Shown: positions 1-13,301, counted from the stretch's first letter. The stretch is DNA of 22,056 nucleotides from Poteriospumella lacustris (GCA_008000375.1 SMOI01000085.1:1-22056); one strand, 5' to 3'. Notes: generated by a model not told the origin, from the letters alone. A program made the numbers and translations.

Positions 1-17
1 TTTGGTGCTTCACCCGA

Positions 18-3000
18 CTAATCGGTCAAGTTGCACAGGGCGGCAACACCCGCCAGGATCCATTTCTGCTCGGTATCGCCATCACGAACCGGCAACTCGA
101 TCGGCACGACGTAGTTCGTCGACATACCCGTCGTACTCAATACACCTTTACGCACCGCCGTCTTGTAGACCGGGCATGCGTACGTACCCGGTGCCTGCTT
201 GTGGTTCACGGCCGGTTGGAAGTGAATCGCCGGCAACAGGTCGTACATCTCACCGGGTTTGCTCTCGACCACGCGGCCCAGCTCGCGATCAAAGCGGGCG
301 CCTTCCAAGTACAAACCGAAGATGATCACACCGTCTTCCGGCGACTCGGCGATCTCTTCGGGGTTCTGCGTGAGGATTTGATACTGGAACGAGAGTCCAT
401 CGATCGCTTCCATGTGCTTGCGTGCGTACGTCTGCAGCGACGCCGTCATGAAGCCCTGGGGGAAGAAGAACACGGGCATGGGGAAGGCATGTGGCTGTCC
501 CTTCTGCAGCCAGGTGCGCATGAAGGCCACACGGTAGATCAGATCGGTCACCCACGAACTCAACGTCTTCAACGACGCAAACGACACCTTCTCCCAGTTA
601 CTGGGCAACTGGTTGTTCAAGAACGACGTGTACATCGAGTCCAAGTCACTGGACATCACGATCATACCGCGAATGGCTTTCTTCAAGTCGGACATGCTGC
701 CGGTCATCTTCTTCAACAGACGATTGAATTTCACCATTTCTTGGGTCAGACAAATCGCGAGCGAGGTCAAGAGACCGTTCGGTTGGATCACGAACGTGGT
801 GGGTCCCGCTTCGTCCTCCAACAAGAGAGATGGACAACGCGCCTCGAAGGCATTCGCCAGTTCAATCACCACATCGTCGCTGGTCTTGCCAGAGCCCCCG
901 CCACTCGATCGCGGTTGCAACGCCAACAACGCGGCCATCAACGCCAGCGACTCGTTCGTGTTGAACGTCACGTTGGCGTTCTCGTGCATCCCGAAGACCT
1001 CGGGGTCGTCCGTCAGCGGCAGCTGCTCGAAGTACTCGAGCACCGCCTTCACCGACCCCATCGGCGGCGCGAAGTACGTACCCGACGCACTGAACGTGTA
1101 CTTGTCGTCGAGAATCTCCGGGACCATGTAGATCGACAGAATCGACATCAGACAGCGGCGATCCCAGTCGTCCGTCACACGGCCACCGTAGTTGATCTGA
1201 CCCGTCACGTAGTTCAACGCATCCCACGGCAGCACCTCTTGCTCCGTCAAGAAGCGCTTCAACACCGCCATCGACGTCTCCAGATCGGACTCATCGAACG
1301 CGTAGCGAATGTTCCAACCCAACGGACCGAACTTGCGACGCTCTTGAATGTTCGCATGGAAGAACACCAACCCCACCAACAGCTTCTTCCACTCCAACGA
1401 CTTCGCCATGCTCTCGTACTCGTCTTCCTTCACCAAGTTCCCAAAGGAACGCAACAGATTCGCTCGGAGACCCTTCGGTGGCTCGTTCGTCATCTTCACA
1501 CCGTTCTGGAGAATACTCACGGGGAAATACGTCGCCGGTGCCGACGTCAGGTACAAACGGAAGTCCGCATGCACTCCGCCGCCATCTTCTTTCTTCGCAC
1601 GCTCTTGCAGCTCGAAGACGATGCGATCCAGCTCGGGCATCCAACTCTTGGCCAACATACAGTTCTGTAGAATCACCCAGTCACCGGTCTTGGTACCACG
1701 GTCGATCAATTCCTTCGCGTAAGGTCCTTGGCCCTGACCGAGCGAGACGATGTGCAACCGATCGGCGTAGTTGGACTTCTTCGCGAACCGCAGCAACATA
1801 CCCGTGGGGTCGGCGCCGGTCGACAACACGAAGATGCACGGCGTCTTGTTGTCCAAGTCCTTGTAGATGTCCTCCATCGACGTGCTCGGCGACTCGGCGA
1901 ACTTGCCACCCAACTTCAACGCGACGAAGTTCGCAATCGATTGCTGCAGCTTGTCCTCGCGCAGCGCCTTCACCAAGATGAGCCGTTGGAACTCGTTCAC
2001 CGTGTTCTGCAAGTCGCCCGGCAGTGGCGCGGTCATCAGATTCGCCGAGGTCATCCACGTCAACCACGGAGACTCCGTCGTGCGGCCCGCAAACAGATCT
2101 TTGATCGACTGCGTCAGGCCCACGAACGGCGTCGGATGCGAGAACTCGTGCACCTCCATCACCTCCTCCGCGGGGCCCTCGTCGTCGTCGCCGCCTTTCT
2201 TCTTCTTTTTGCTGCCACCACCGTCTGCGGCGGCCGCCTCCGCGTCGGCTTGCTGCTGACTCGCCGTCTTGTACACCAGACGCTTCTCCGCGGCGCAGAG
2301 AATGTCCCACATCGGCGGCGAGATGATCTCGGGGAACGGGTTCGGGGGCATCGACGCGCGGTCGACCGGTCCAGGACCGCGAATGAACACGTTCCACTCG
2401 CCATCGCCGATCTCTTTCGCCTGACGCAGGATCTGAAAACAAATCGACGACGAGAACAAGATCTTGTCCTTCTCGAAGAGACCTCGACAGATGTTCTGGT
2501 AGATCACCAGCGTCGCGTAGTCGATGATGTTGCGAATACGCACGTCGACGTCCCCGTTCGAAGGACGCTCCGAGTCATCGATACAGCGCTGGAACAACTG
2601 TTTGTAGTACGCCAACGAGTATTGATACATCGGATCGACCGTGGCGAGGTCAGCGATGACGAAGTAAATGATCGACCCACGCGTCGCCACCTCCAAATAC
2701 CGACTGCGCTTCTCGTTGATGTCCACTTCCGTCACTTCCGCTTCCGCCACACGCTCCGAGATCGTGATCGACGTGCGTTTCGAGTCGGAGAGCGTGTTGA
2801 TTAGCACCTCGTCGTCCAGAATGTTGCCTTCCGACTCGGACAACAGCTGCAGAATCTTCGCCTCGAGCGACTGCAGCTGTCGCTTGTAGTCGGCCATCGC
2901 CAACATGAGCTTCACACGTCGAGCCTCTAACTCGGGCGCCTCGGTGGCCACAACTTGGCCCAACAACTGCTGCTCGAGACCCAACATGGTCACGGTGAAG

Positions 3001-6000
3001 TTGATGATCGTCACCTTGATCGACACCTCTGGCAGGTAATGCGGGTTCGGCAGCTTCGTGGTCATGTACAGGCGGAAGTTGGCGTCGTAGTCGACGTCAC
3101 TGTCACCCAGACGAATCAACATACGCGAGCCATTCTTGAAGACCGCCTTCTGCAGCACCGGCTCCAAGGCGGGCTCAATCTGCTCGCCGACGTCCTCCAA
3201 CAGCAGTGGCTTACCCAGACGAATGCAGTTCTCCAGTGCACGCAACAGGTTCGGGTCGCGCATCGTCGTGATCACCACGCCGTTGCTCTCTTCCTTCTTA
3301 CGGATCCACACGTTCGCCTGCATCTGCGGGTCGATCATCAGTGGCCAGCGACGGCAGCGGTCGACCAAGATGCCGTTGTTCACGGACACGGGGTCGGTCG
3401 GCAGACCTTGGTTCTGCCACTCGCGGATCTGTACCGGGTCACCCAGCGTGCTCGTCAACGAGAACTTCGCCGACGCCGGAATACCCAACTTCTGCGCATG
3501 GTGCAACCACGTGTGAATGAGATCGTCACGGTACGTGCCCGTGAACCCGCCGTAGTAGGAAATACACGCGCACGACAAGAAACAGTCACCGATGAGGTTG
3601 ATCTTCTCGGCGGCGAGGTCCTCGATCGACGTCTTCCAGCGCTCGCCTTCCGAGTTCAACCCACTCGTCAACTTCTCCGCGCGCTCCAGACGCTTCGCCG
3701 TCGTGTCGCTTTCCTGTTGCAAACGGTTCTTCTCCGAGAGCGTTTCGTCGCACGTCTTTTGCAGGGCACCCACACGGTCCATGACGGCTTTCAGCTGCGA
3801 CTGCTTTTCTTTCAGCTGCGACGTCGTAATCGCCAACGCTTCGTTCATCTCCGCCAACCGCGCTTTCTTCGGAGCCACTTCCTTCGCGACGTCTGCATAC
3901 ACGTCCATCGCGCGTACCCACGAGCACAGACCGTAGCCTGCCGACGACACCTTCTGCACCACCTCCAACTGCATCTCCTCCAGCCCCAGGTAGTTCTTCC
4001 GCAGCTTCTTCAGCCGCGACTCGGGAATGTTGTCCTTGTCGAAGTTGATCAGCATGTCCATCAAGTCCGGACGACCCAGAATCTTCTTCGCGTTGTCCCA
4101 CTCGCCCTTCTCACCCAACAGGGTACACACGGCCTCCATTACGGTCTTCACCGCCAGCGGGGGGTTCGTAAACGATTTCACTTCGGTGATATCGGCCTTT
4201 GTCAGCGACGCCAAGGCCTTCTCGGCCGCTTGCAACGCAGGCAACGCGCGGTCCAGGTCCTTCTGCGCATCGGCCGCAATCGCCGCCGTCTCGGCCGCCT
4301 GTTTGCCGACGATGGCTTCTTCGGTTGCCACCTTCTCCGCCACGACGTTCGCCTCCGCCTTCTGCTTCGCCACATCGATCAACAACGCCTCCGTCTCGAT
4401 CGCTTTCTCGCGGAGAATCGGCTCCAACGCCACCAGCTCGGCCTTCAAGTTGTCCACGACGCCGTTCGTCTCGTTCAGCTTGCGCACGCCGACTTTCATG
4501 CGGTCCGACTTCGTCTCGACCACGTCCTGCAGCCCTTTCAACATGCTCATGTACAGGTTGATCAAGTCGAGATACGACTTCGGCGTCGTGTAGATGCGAC
4601 GGCGCAGCTCGTTGTAGAAGCGCACGGAGATGTCTTCGATCGACCGATGCACGAAGCCGCACATGCGCACCACCGACTTGCGGATGTCCTCCGACGGCAG
4701 CTCCAAGTCGCCTAAGAAGCGCTCTGCCACCGACACCAGCGCGGCCTCCGGCCAGCCGTGGAACCAGTCGATCGTCGTACAGTTGATCAACGAGGGGAAC
4801 TGGCGACAGCGAATACGCAGAGCATCGCCCACCGGCGACATGCACAAGACAATGTGCAGCTTGTCCCGCACACGGCTCACGAAGAACGCCAGACAATTGT
4901 CCCGTGTCTCCGGAATACCCGCCGCCTTGCAGACCGCGTTCATGTCCCCGACGATCTTGTCCGTTTCATCCTGCGCGAAGAGGTTGGACACTTCACCGGT
5001 GTTCAGGACGTTGTTCAGGTCCTCCAACATCGTCTCATCGACGATCTGCGAGTCCGTGAACAGGAACACGACGTCCTTGCCCTCCACGCCCGTCTTGAAC
5101 ATGAACTTCTTGATGTCTTCGCGGAACTCGTTGATGCCGTAGCCACGGTTGATCTCGATCGACACGCACTGCATGTTCGCCACGAAGGCCGCCATGCGCG
5201 TCAACGACTGTTTGCCGGAACCACCGACACCAATCAACATCGCGTTACCACGCGGCTGGCGCAGAATACGCGAAATACGCGCCGTATGCGTCAACGCATC
5301 CTCGAAGAAGACGAGGTTCATCTGCGTGGGGAAGGTCATGTTGTAGTTGTCCAGCAGGTCGTTCAGCACCGCCGTCAGCTTCGGGAGGTCTTTGATCTCT
5401 TCGTAGAACCGCGGGTCGGCATCTGGCCGCAGGAAGTCCGCAAAGACGATCGGTCGCGTGAACAGATCCTCCTGAGACATTGACATGCGCATGTGGCGAC
5501 TCAACAGCTCCACGATCTGCTTCTGGAACCACTGTTGGTCGTCGGCGTTGATCAAACGATCGTAGAAGATGCGCATCGTCTCGTGGACCCACAGCCGCGC
5601 GAAGGTATCCGCCGAGCCGCATTTGCGACTGCGAATCATCAACATGCCCTGGAAGACCTTCGAGATGTCGCGCAGGTTGAACGTGTAATGGAACTTGGCG
5701 GGCGTCGGCAGCAGCTCCTGCGAGATCTTCGTGTACACTTCGATCGTCGCCGCGACCGTGCCGGCCACCATCTTCTGCACTTCTGGCTCGAACTTCGCCA
5801 GGAAACCCGTCAGAATGGACGCGAAGATCGTCGTCAAGTTGCTGTCCGAGGCCGGCGGGAAGCACAGCACGTTGAAGTGGCGTGTGAAACGACCCGTGAC
5901 CGGCGAGCGGCCACCACCCGGCGGCGCGGCACCCACGAACATCAGCACGTCCTGAATGTCCTTCCAGAACAACTTGTCGCGGTCGTAGAAGCCCTTGAAA

Positions 6001-9000
6001 TCCAAAAACTGTCGCAGCAACTCGACGGGCGGCTGGGCACCGTACGTCTCCACCAGCGGCATGTTCACGTCATCGACGAAGATGACGCCCTTGCGGCCCG
6101 ATGGGGGGCCCAACAGGTTCTTGCGCTTCTTCTCCAGTTTGCTCTCGATGGTGATCTGGGTCACGTCAGACTTCGACTGCGCAGAGAAGTTCATGAAGAT
6201 GGGCAGCACACCCATACCGCCTTCGAACGGCATCGGCTGCAGGCTGTTCAACAACGACTGCACGGCCACCGTCTTGCCCGTACCCGTCACACCCGTGATG
6301 AAGCACGGCTTGTCGACCTCAATCAGCGACTTCATCACGTACGAGAAGCGACACGTGTCCGTCGTGGGCACGATCAGCGAGAAATACGGCAGCGTCGCGT
6401 CGTAGCGGAACGAGGGCACGATCTCCTTCCACTCGCGGAACCGTCCCTCTTTCACATCGACGAAGTAGTCAAACGCCGTGCCTCCTCCAGGCAAACCCAA
6501 ACCGGGGCAGTGCTCCTCGAAGATTTCACGCGCATTCTCCGTGAATTGCTCCCAAAACGTGTCCGCACACGTCACCCCCACGCTCCAGATGTACGAGAAG
6601 AAGAACAACTTGTCCAGAATCGGCTGCAAGTCAGTCTGCGCCAGGCTGAAGTTGACCCCGTTCGACTCGGAGAACAGCGTCTGGAACTGGAAGCACATGC
6701 CAATGACCAACTGGATGTCCACCGTCTCGACGGGTTCCTTGCCGAATTTCCGTTGATACGCCAGACCTTTCGCAAAAGGCTTCTCGAACAGCAACAGGAT
6801 ACGCTCCTTCGCCCACACCGGACAAGCGGCAGGCAAACTACGCTGTGACCACGACTTCGCAAACGGCATCCATCCCAGGTCCGACGGTGTCAAATACACG
6901 ACACCGATACGCGAGACGGTCGCCGGTGACGCCACGGCCAAGTCATTGACTTCGAACAGACACTTCATCTCCCACTTCAGCTTGATACGCTGACCGTTCG
7001 CCAAACACAACGTCATGTTGTCGTCCAGCACCGTGTTCATGTTCTCGATCCACAACGCATCGATGGGCCCATCGAAAATCGTCCAGCGTTTCTCATCGCT
7101 CTCTTCCGCGACAAACTCCCGCATGATCGACGACGCCAAACCGTCGTGCCATTCCTGCGTCATGGGGTTGAACTCACCGTACAGCTCACCCATCGTAATA
7201 CACTTCGGATTCAAAATCTGAAAGCGCACTTTCTGGAAATCTGGGTTCTTGGAGCCTTTTTCACGTAGATTCGTCATCAACGCCGCCAAAATGCGGTACA
7301 CCGTCGTCTTTCCGGTACCCGCAGGACCCACCAACGTCGCCCCGAAACGGATATTGAAGATGTCGAACATCTGAATCACCTTGTTGATGAACTTGGGCAC
7401 CTTCTGCAGCCCCGCCTTCAGAATCTCTTCTTCCAACGCCACTTGCAGCTCACCGTAATCGTTGTCGGGAATCACCACACCGGGGAACAAGTCCTGTACG
7501 ATCGCCGCAAACAGGGGCAAGTCATCGGCCAAGAACTTCGGCACGTTCGAGTCGCGCAGGGCTCGGATCAACACCAGCTCTTCCGATTTGTCCGGATTCG
7601 CACGCTTCAACCCACCCGCCATCACCAACACGGACTTCACGGCACGGAGACCGTAGTCATAATGCGGCTGCTGCGACAGCTGCTCGGAACAGAGAATGTA
7701 CAACTTGCACATCTTCCGCGACAGGTTCTTCGCATCGCCGAAGCCTTCGGCGAACAACATGATCTCCGCAATCAACGCGTAGTTGGGAACCATCATACTC
7801 ACCGGTCGGAAACACACTTGCAAGTTGTCGGGCAGCTCGGTACGACCGGCGTAACCGGGATTCATCGTGATGATCACGTGGTGGTCCATCAAACGGATCT
7901 GCACGCCCATGAAGTTGATACTCGACTTCTGGGCCTGTCGCCCCTCACGCAGCACCAACAACTGCTGCGCAATGACCGACAAGACCTCAATGTCAATACG
8001 GTTGAACTCGTCGAGACAGATCCACGATCCACCCTGCGCCAAACCGCGGAACAACTTGCCCATCATCTTGTAGTCGATTTGGTCGGAACAGTTGAACACC
8101 ACGCACTGAATACCCATCGCCTTGGCCAAATCTTTACTCGATTCCGTTTTACCGGTACCGGCAGGTCCCGCGGGGGCGGCACCAAGCTTCAGCGCATACG
8201 AACCCGTCAGCGTCAGCCAACAACGATCCGTCAACGGCGTAATCACCAAACGACTGGTCGCACCCATGTACTCGTAGCCATACGCCACACGTGCATCCGA
8301 GTGGCGAATGACACAGTCATCCACGTCGGTTTCCCAGTAGTACCGAAGCTGCTGTTGCCACAAGAAATCGTGGATGTTCTGCACCTGTCGCTCGCACAGC
8401 TCGTCGATGATATCGCGCGCATGCACATCGGTCGTGACCAGCGCCACGATGATCATGCGCACCAACTTCGGCAAATTGCCGCGAATCTTGATGATCAGCT
8501 TCTGCAGCTCCGCTTTGTAGTCGTCCGACCAACGCAGCATGTCCTCGATGGGGTTGGCACCACGCAAAGCTTGCTCAGTCCCACGCGCCCAGGTCATCTG
8601 AGCCACCGTCGCTACGACTTGACCCGGATGGTGGAAGATCCACTCGTCACGAGCTTTCGTGTCGTAGTCCAACAGACCGGCCTTCATCGCGATGCGGAGC
8701 GACGACTTCATCTTCTCCGTCACGAGGTTCAGCCACTCTTCCACGTTGCCCTTCACCTTCAAGTTCTTACCCAGACCAACTTTCTCGCCCTCGCTCGAAA
8801 TCATCGCCAAAATGTCCAACGATCCTGGTTCCGCACCGAATTCGAGCTTGACCAAGTTGTCGAAGCATTTGCGCAGATGCGGCTGGACAGCACGAGGGTC
8901 TTTCGACTGCGAAAGAATCTCGAGCAGCTCATCGTTCGACAAGAAATAGAACCGCGGGAACGCGGCTCGCTTGGTCTCCAAATAGTCTTCCAGATCCTTT

Positions 9001-12000
9001 TGAATTTGATCCAAGTTGGCGTTGTGGTTGCGGAAAACATCGCGGCGGTTGCGGTCGTGCGTAGCTGCCTTCAAGGCGTTGGGTTCGTCGAACGTCGACT
9101 TCATGATCAACCGCCACGACTTGTCGACGGCTTGAAAGGTCTTGGCTGGGACGGGCAACTGGCGAATGATATCGGGCGAACTGAAGATCGTCTCCAGGTA
9201 CATCCAGTTGCGCTGGCACGTCAGCCACTCATCGAGCGTCTCTTGAAACAACATCAACTTCGAACGCCAGTTGTCCACGTACTGACGAATACCGGCCACA
9301 TAGCGCGAGCCCAACACCGTGTTAATGGTGACCAAACTGTCATCCAGACTGGCAATCACCTCTGAAGTGTCACCCAGGATATACAAACCCTTGGTGTCCT
9401 TGTACGGCTTGACCTCGAAGGTCAGTTTCTCCCAGATACCGGTCACCTTCGCCATCATTTCTTCCAAAATACTCTCTTGTTGCGCGGCCGTAGCGATCGT
9501 CGAGATTTCTTCTTGGAATTTCGTCACACCACGAGAGATCAAATCGGCCAGCGAGAAGTTTTCCTGCTCGAGAATGTTGAAACCGATCAATTTTGTGATT
9601 TGTTCCCAATGGCGAGGCTGCAGACACGGGTTACGCAGATCGGTCACGATGGGCAGCACGGGGTTGATCTCGTCGACCGAGGCCTTCAGCTTCGGCACCA
9701 CTTTGTTCAACGGTAGACCCTTCGCCGTCATGACGACGGTCTTGTTGTATCGTGCCAACTCACGTTCCAACACCTGCACATCCAACTGGCCGATAGGCGT
9801 CTCCATGATGCGGTTGCGCAACTTCGTCCATTCCACGCGGTCGTTCCAGAGACGCACTTTCAAGTTCAAGTCCGATCCGATCTCTTCCGTCACTTCGAAG
9901 TCGTCGACGGGCAACCGAAGAATCGCCTGGTATTCTTGGATCTTCTCAATGCGCGCCTTCAGTCGCTGGAAATCCGCTTCTTGTTGTGCTAAGAACTTCA
10001 CCACTTTCTCGTCCTGGGCGTCAGGGTCGCTGATGAGACTGGAATCCAATTGTTCGCGGACTTCCGTCAGCTTCTTCACCACCTTCGGACATTCGTCGGT
10101 GACTTGTACAGAGAATTTCTTCGTCTCTTCCTCTTCTTTGCCCTCCGCCAACTGCACGTTAGCTTCCAAGGCTACCAGCGAATCCTTCAACATGCGCATC
10201 AACGCTTTGACCTGGTCAGTCGCTGGCCAGCCATTGTCATCCATCACGTGCACCAGCGAGCGAATGTACGACTGGCGATTGTTGTACTCTTCCAGCCCCA
10301 AGGCCGCGGCATCCTTGACTTTCTTCTTGTTCACGTACGCTTCCACGGTCGTCGGCTCACCCGACAGAATCGGGTTCATGGCGCCCACTTCGTTCACCAG
10401 TTCTTGTGCCTTGGCGGTGATCAGTTCCGGCAGATACGATTTGATGCCCATCAAACAGTTCATCGGCGATGGAATCATCACTTCTTTCAAATCAGCGCTG
10501 TCTACGAACATCACACCGACGTCCGCGTAGCGAGGAATGCGAGCGAACTGCTCCACTTGGTCCTTGAACTCCAGAATGATGTTCTGGAAGCCCTCCACAT
10601 CGCCCGAGGGGCACAGTTCGGCGATGGTCGTCATATTCACCAGGTTCTTCAAGTAGATCTGGCGGTATGGATCAAAGATGTTCAGATACTCCTTCACGGC
10701 ATTGTATGCCGAGCGGATGTGAGTGTGGATCGACTCGCGGCTGTGCAGGTACGTGGGGCCATTGCGGATCGCCGACACCATGTCCTCGGGCTCAGCACTT
10801 TCCGCTTCGTCGTCGTCACCCGTAGGCATGACGTACATTTCCGTCTCGGGGGCAGTGAGCACCTTCACGAAGGTACCGATCACGTCCAAGCAGTCGTTCA
10901 CGACACCGTCCAGCGCACGCACCAACGTGTCATAGGTGGGAGCCAACTGAAAGGCATCTTCCACAGATTCAGCCTGACCACCGCGACGGAATGACGCGAC
11001 GATACGAAAGAGAGGAGTCTTCACATTCTGTGCCTCGCGCTTCCGCTGCAGTTTGACGCGATCCATGTTGTCATCGCATTCGATTCGGGGATCCAATGTG
11101 TCGGACTCTACCGCTTCAACGAGCTTGAGCATGGCATCGTGTACCATGGTCTTCATGAAGTCTGCCATCAAGATATCCATCATCCGCAAAAAGCGAGTCA
11201 GTTTCTTGCACTCCGAACGCAACGCTGCGCGCTCCATGAACGTCATTTTGTGGTTCGCCGCGATGTTGTTGATCTTCAAGAACTGATCCACCACTTCGTC
11301 GCAAGCGCTTCGAACGGTCGACAGAACACTCACAGACAATTGACGCAACTTCACGCGGAGTTCGTCATGCACGATGGCTTGGGCGCGAAGGAAATCGTCC
11401 AAATTGAAGGTTTCACCCTTGGGCAACGCCAGCATGCCGGTCTGTGCCAACGGCATGGTCATGGTGCGCACGTGGAGCAAGGCCTTTCTCAACGGCGGGT
11501 TGAAAATGAACAGTGTGTTCTCCACTTTCGCCGATGACTGGTCCATTTTATTGTACCGAAGGCCCTTGCGCCACACCGTGAAGCTCTGTATGTCGATTAA
11601 CGCATGTGAAAAGACGATCAGCTGCTGTTAGACAACGACGAAACTAACCTTCCAGTGTCTATAGACACGAAAGAAATTGATGTCAACGATCTTGTGGAAC
11701 AGACGGTGCTCTCGTTCCCACTGATTCAAGCCGGTGAAGGTGGATATTTTGTTCTGGAACTGAGTCACACCTTCCTTCGACAACGTGAAGTAACAGCCCT
11801 TGTCCACTTGATCGAGGGACACCAGCTCCAAGTTATACACGGAGTTCGCACCATACTTTTGGCGAAGATAGAAAAAAGTGTTCGGCACTTTGTACAAGTC
11901 GTGAAGCTGCTGCTGAGAAAGGTTCAGCGATGCGACAAAGCTGTTTCTGGGGACGTGAATTTTGCCGTCGTCGTCATTCTTGAGCAAGGTACCGACACGA

Positions 12001-12413
12001 GTTTCATTACTCGGGCCGTTCGGCAACGTATCCTGAAGGCGCTGAAACTCCGGGTGGTCGGGATGGTCATGAAAGTATTGCGCTTTGATTTCTGGGTTGG
12101 CTGATAACTGCATTGCCGACGCCGACGTTGAAATGGTCTTGTTCAAGGTCGCCAGTCCCGCAGTGCTCTTCAGTTTCGCAACCTTCGATTGGGTATCCAT
12201 CTTAGGTGCTTCGCCATGGCCGAAGAGGAGAGGGGCTGAATGATTGGTATTCATCGCCGGAGGGCGAAGTGTGTTGAGGGTCGCAGCACTGGACGATCCG
12301 TTCATCGCTTTCACGATGTTGTCATTTTGAGGTCGCAAGCGCGCAAGAAGTGCCCCAGAACTTTGGGAATACATCATCCCTGCTTGCTCCTTTCCTTTTT
12401 GTTGTGGGTTCAT
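18..12413 (-). CDS. Axonemal dynein heavy chain, single-headed inner-arm type (DNAH6-like), two exons
   Basis: This is the ATP-driven motor subunit of a flagellar inner dynein arm, which slides axonemal doublet microtubules. Joining 12413-11649 to 11585-18 gives 4110 residues, within the usual 4000-4300 for single-headed inner-arm chains. The ATG at 12413 has an in-frame TGA 9 nt upstream. Residues 1-130 look disordered; then come tail, linker and six AAA modules. P-loops are GPAGTGKTE at 1395 (AAA1, with Walker B CLDEFN near 1445), GPAGTGKTT at 1675 (AAA2), GVTGTGKT at 2020 (AAA3) and GVGGSGKQ at 2374 (AAA4). The stalk coiled coils lie at about 2600-2715 and 2815-2910. Between them is a microtubule-binding domain with FTNPP, DKDNIP and CSWVRAMDVY. 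AAA5, AAA6 and the C-terminal domain follow, ending LCNLTD then TAG. A Lys/Asp-rich insert sits at 3364-3396. AAA1 wording (QCVVFNCSD, YKMMG, IEVLSVIAQQL) is closest, from memory, to DNAH6; assignment to that subfamily is less sure than the family. Confidence 0.96.
2163..2261 (-). other. Low-complexity charged insert within the dynein
   Basis: Residues 3364-3396 of the dynein read as a Gln/Ala run, then Gly-Gly-Gly-Ser, five Lys, Gly-Gly, three Asp and an acidic end. The insert lies between the AAA5-side sequence (ending RLVYKTA) and AAA6 (starting near HEFSHPTPF). The reading frame is kept and both flanks are conserved, so this is an in-frame surface loop rather than an intron or sequencing break. 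Its function is unknown. Confidence 0.8.
11586..11648 (-). other. 63-bp spliceosomal intron in the dynein gene
   Basis: On the minus strand the intron starts GTTAGT and ends CATACAG. Unspliced, the first exon runs into a TAA a few codons past the donor. The downstream frame has no ATG before the conserved WRKGLRYNKM block. Removing 63 bases in phase 0 joins YRHWK to SFTVWRKGLRYNKM, which is the continuous sequence found at this place in axonemal dynein heavy chains. The size is typical of compact protist introns. Confidence 0.92.
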
Positions 12414-12804
12414 TTGTTTTCAGAATGTAAAAAGTTCAAACCACAACTGAAAGATAAAGGTTTCTTGGAAACCAACGAAAAATAGAATAACAAGGACCGG
12501 AGCGAATACGATAATCGATAGACGATTGACAACAAATACTATCAATGAATGAACCTGCTCCAGCCTAGCGTAATAAATTGTTGCAATCTCTTGGACAGGC
12601 TATTATGTTATTTGCAAATGGCGGTCACTCAGGCCTCAAGCCGATCTGGTGTTCGTTTCACAAGCCGCTCGTCGCCGTTTCGTTTCTGCCGCCCCTGCTG
12701 TTGCCACCTATCACACACTCCTTGCTCCTTCACTAAAATGTGGTCGATATACTAAGAAGCAGGCTAGATGTACGATAGTATTGCGCAAAGACCCATCGAC
12801 AGCT
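12414..12804 (-). promoter_or_regulatory. Dynein upstream region (5' leader and presumed promoter)
   Basis: This stretch lies directly upstream of the dynein ATG and holds no convincing gene on either strand. The start codon context on the minus strand is AAACAAATG. A CATT-rich motif, TTCATTCATTGATAG, lies about 130-140 nt upstream of the ATG (minus strand, around 12541-12556). It is only a partial match to the CATT/T-rich initiator of oomycete promoters. I see no TATA box at a fixed distance. The promoter role is inferred from position alone. Confidence 0.35.
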
Positions 12805-12916
12805 AGGTTTGACACAGCAAAACAAACATGACAACTTCGCTCTCAAAAAAGCAAAGTGGATTTCTCCGGAAACCCATCTACTTCAAACCTGTCCCCCACC
12901 CTTTTGCCCTTTATTT
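12805..12916 (+). repeat. Diverged repeat copy A with short inverted ends
   Basis: The left end AGGTTTGACACAGCAAAACAAACA (12805-12828) and the right part TTCAAACCTGTCC followed by CTTTTG (from 12882) recur in the same order and orientation about 520 bases downstream. Within the copy, AGGTTTGA and TCAAACCT (12883-12890) are inverse complements that bound an 86-bp segment. The middle is not alignable with copy B by eye. It could be a small decayed mobile element or a local duplication. Confidence 0.5.
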
Positions 12917-12920
12917 CTTC

Positions 12921-12960
12921 TTTTTTTTTTTTTTTTTTTTTGTTTTTTTTGTTTTTGTTT
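12921..12960 (+). repeat. Poly-T tract (T21, then G-spaced T runs)
   Basis: Twenty-one uninterrupted T (12921-12941) are followed by G, eight T, G, five T, G and three T. On the minus strand, the sense of both large genes, it is an A tract about 500 bp upstream of the dynein ATG. It could be a nucleosome-excluding promoter element or the relic of a polyadenylated insertion; the sequence does not decide. Length is prone to sequencing error. Confidence 0.85.
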
Positions 12961-13283
12961 CTTCACTTCTTGCCGTTTGTGAATGCCTCGTCGCGTTGTG
13001 CCAAGTAGCTCGACACAAATACTTTGCCAAAGTCACATTTCAGCGAAGAGAAATGTGGATTGTGAGGCTACGTCAACGATTGTAAAAGTGCATCTTTTGT
13101 CACTAACTCACATGGTATAGGTCACATCAAAACCGAAACTTCAGTTGGGTCGGCTTAAAAGGTGCAAAAGAACCAAAGAAAGCAACACATTCATTCTTAA
13201 CTGGCCCAGCCGACACATTTTGTTGAAGTGAAGCGTGAAGCTCACAGTGAAAGGGTACTGATATTCCATTTGATCTATGAGTC

Positions 13284-13301
13284 ATACCAAACGTTTGGTA
13301 T
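13284..13301. repeat. Perfect 18-bp palindrome ATACCAAACGTTTGGTAT
   Basis: The left arm ATACCAAAC is followed at once by its exact reverse complement GTTTGGTAT with no spacer. Such a site can bind a dimeric regulator or form a cruciform. It lies in the gap between the dynein start and the 3' end of the Pro-Thr/REJ gene, about 870 bp upstream of the dynein ATG. Its role is unknown. Confidence 0.7.

Noticed and set aside
201-9365. Long plus-strand open frames (up to 640 codons, for example 201-1670, 2955-4715, 5493-6848, 7443-9365) opposite the dynein gene
   Set aside because: They are exactly antisense to a strongly conserved motor protein, are rich in Arg, His and Gln, and show no domain. 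They follow from the codon bias of the real gene.
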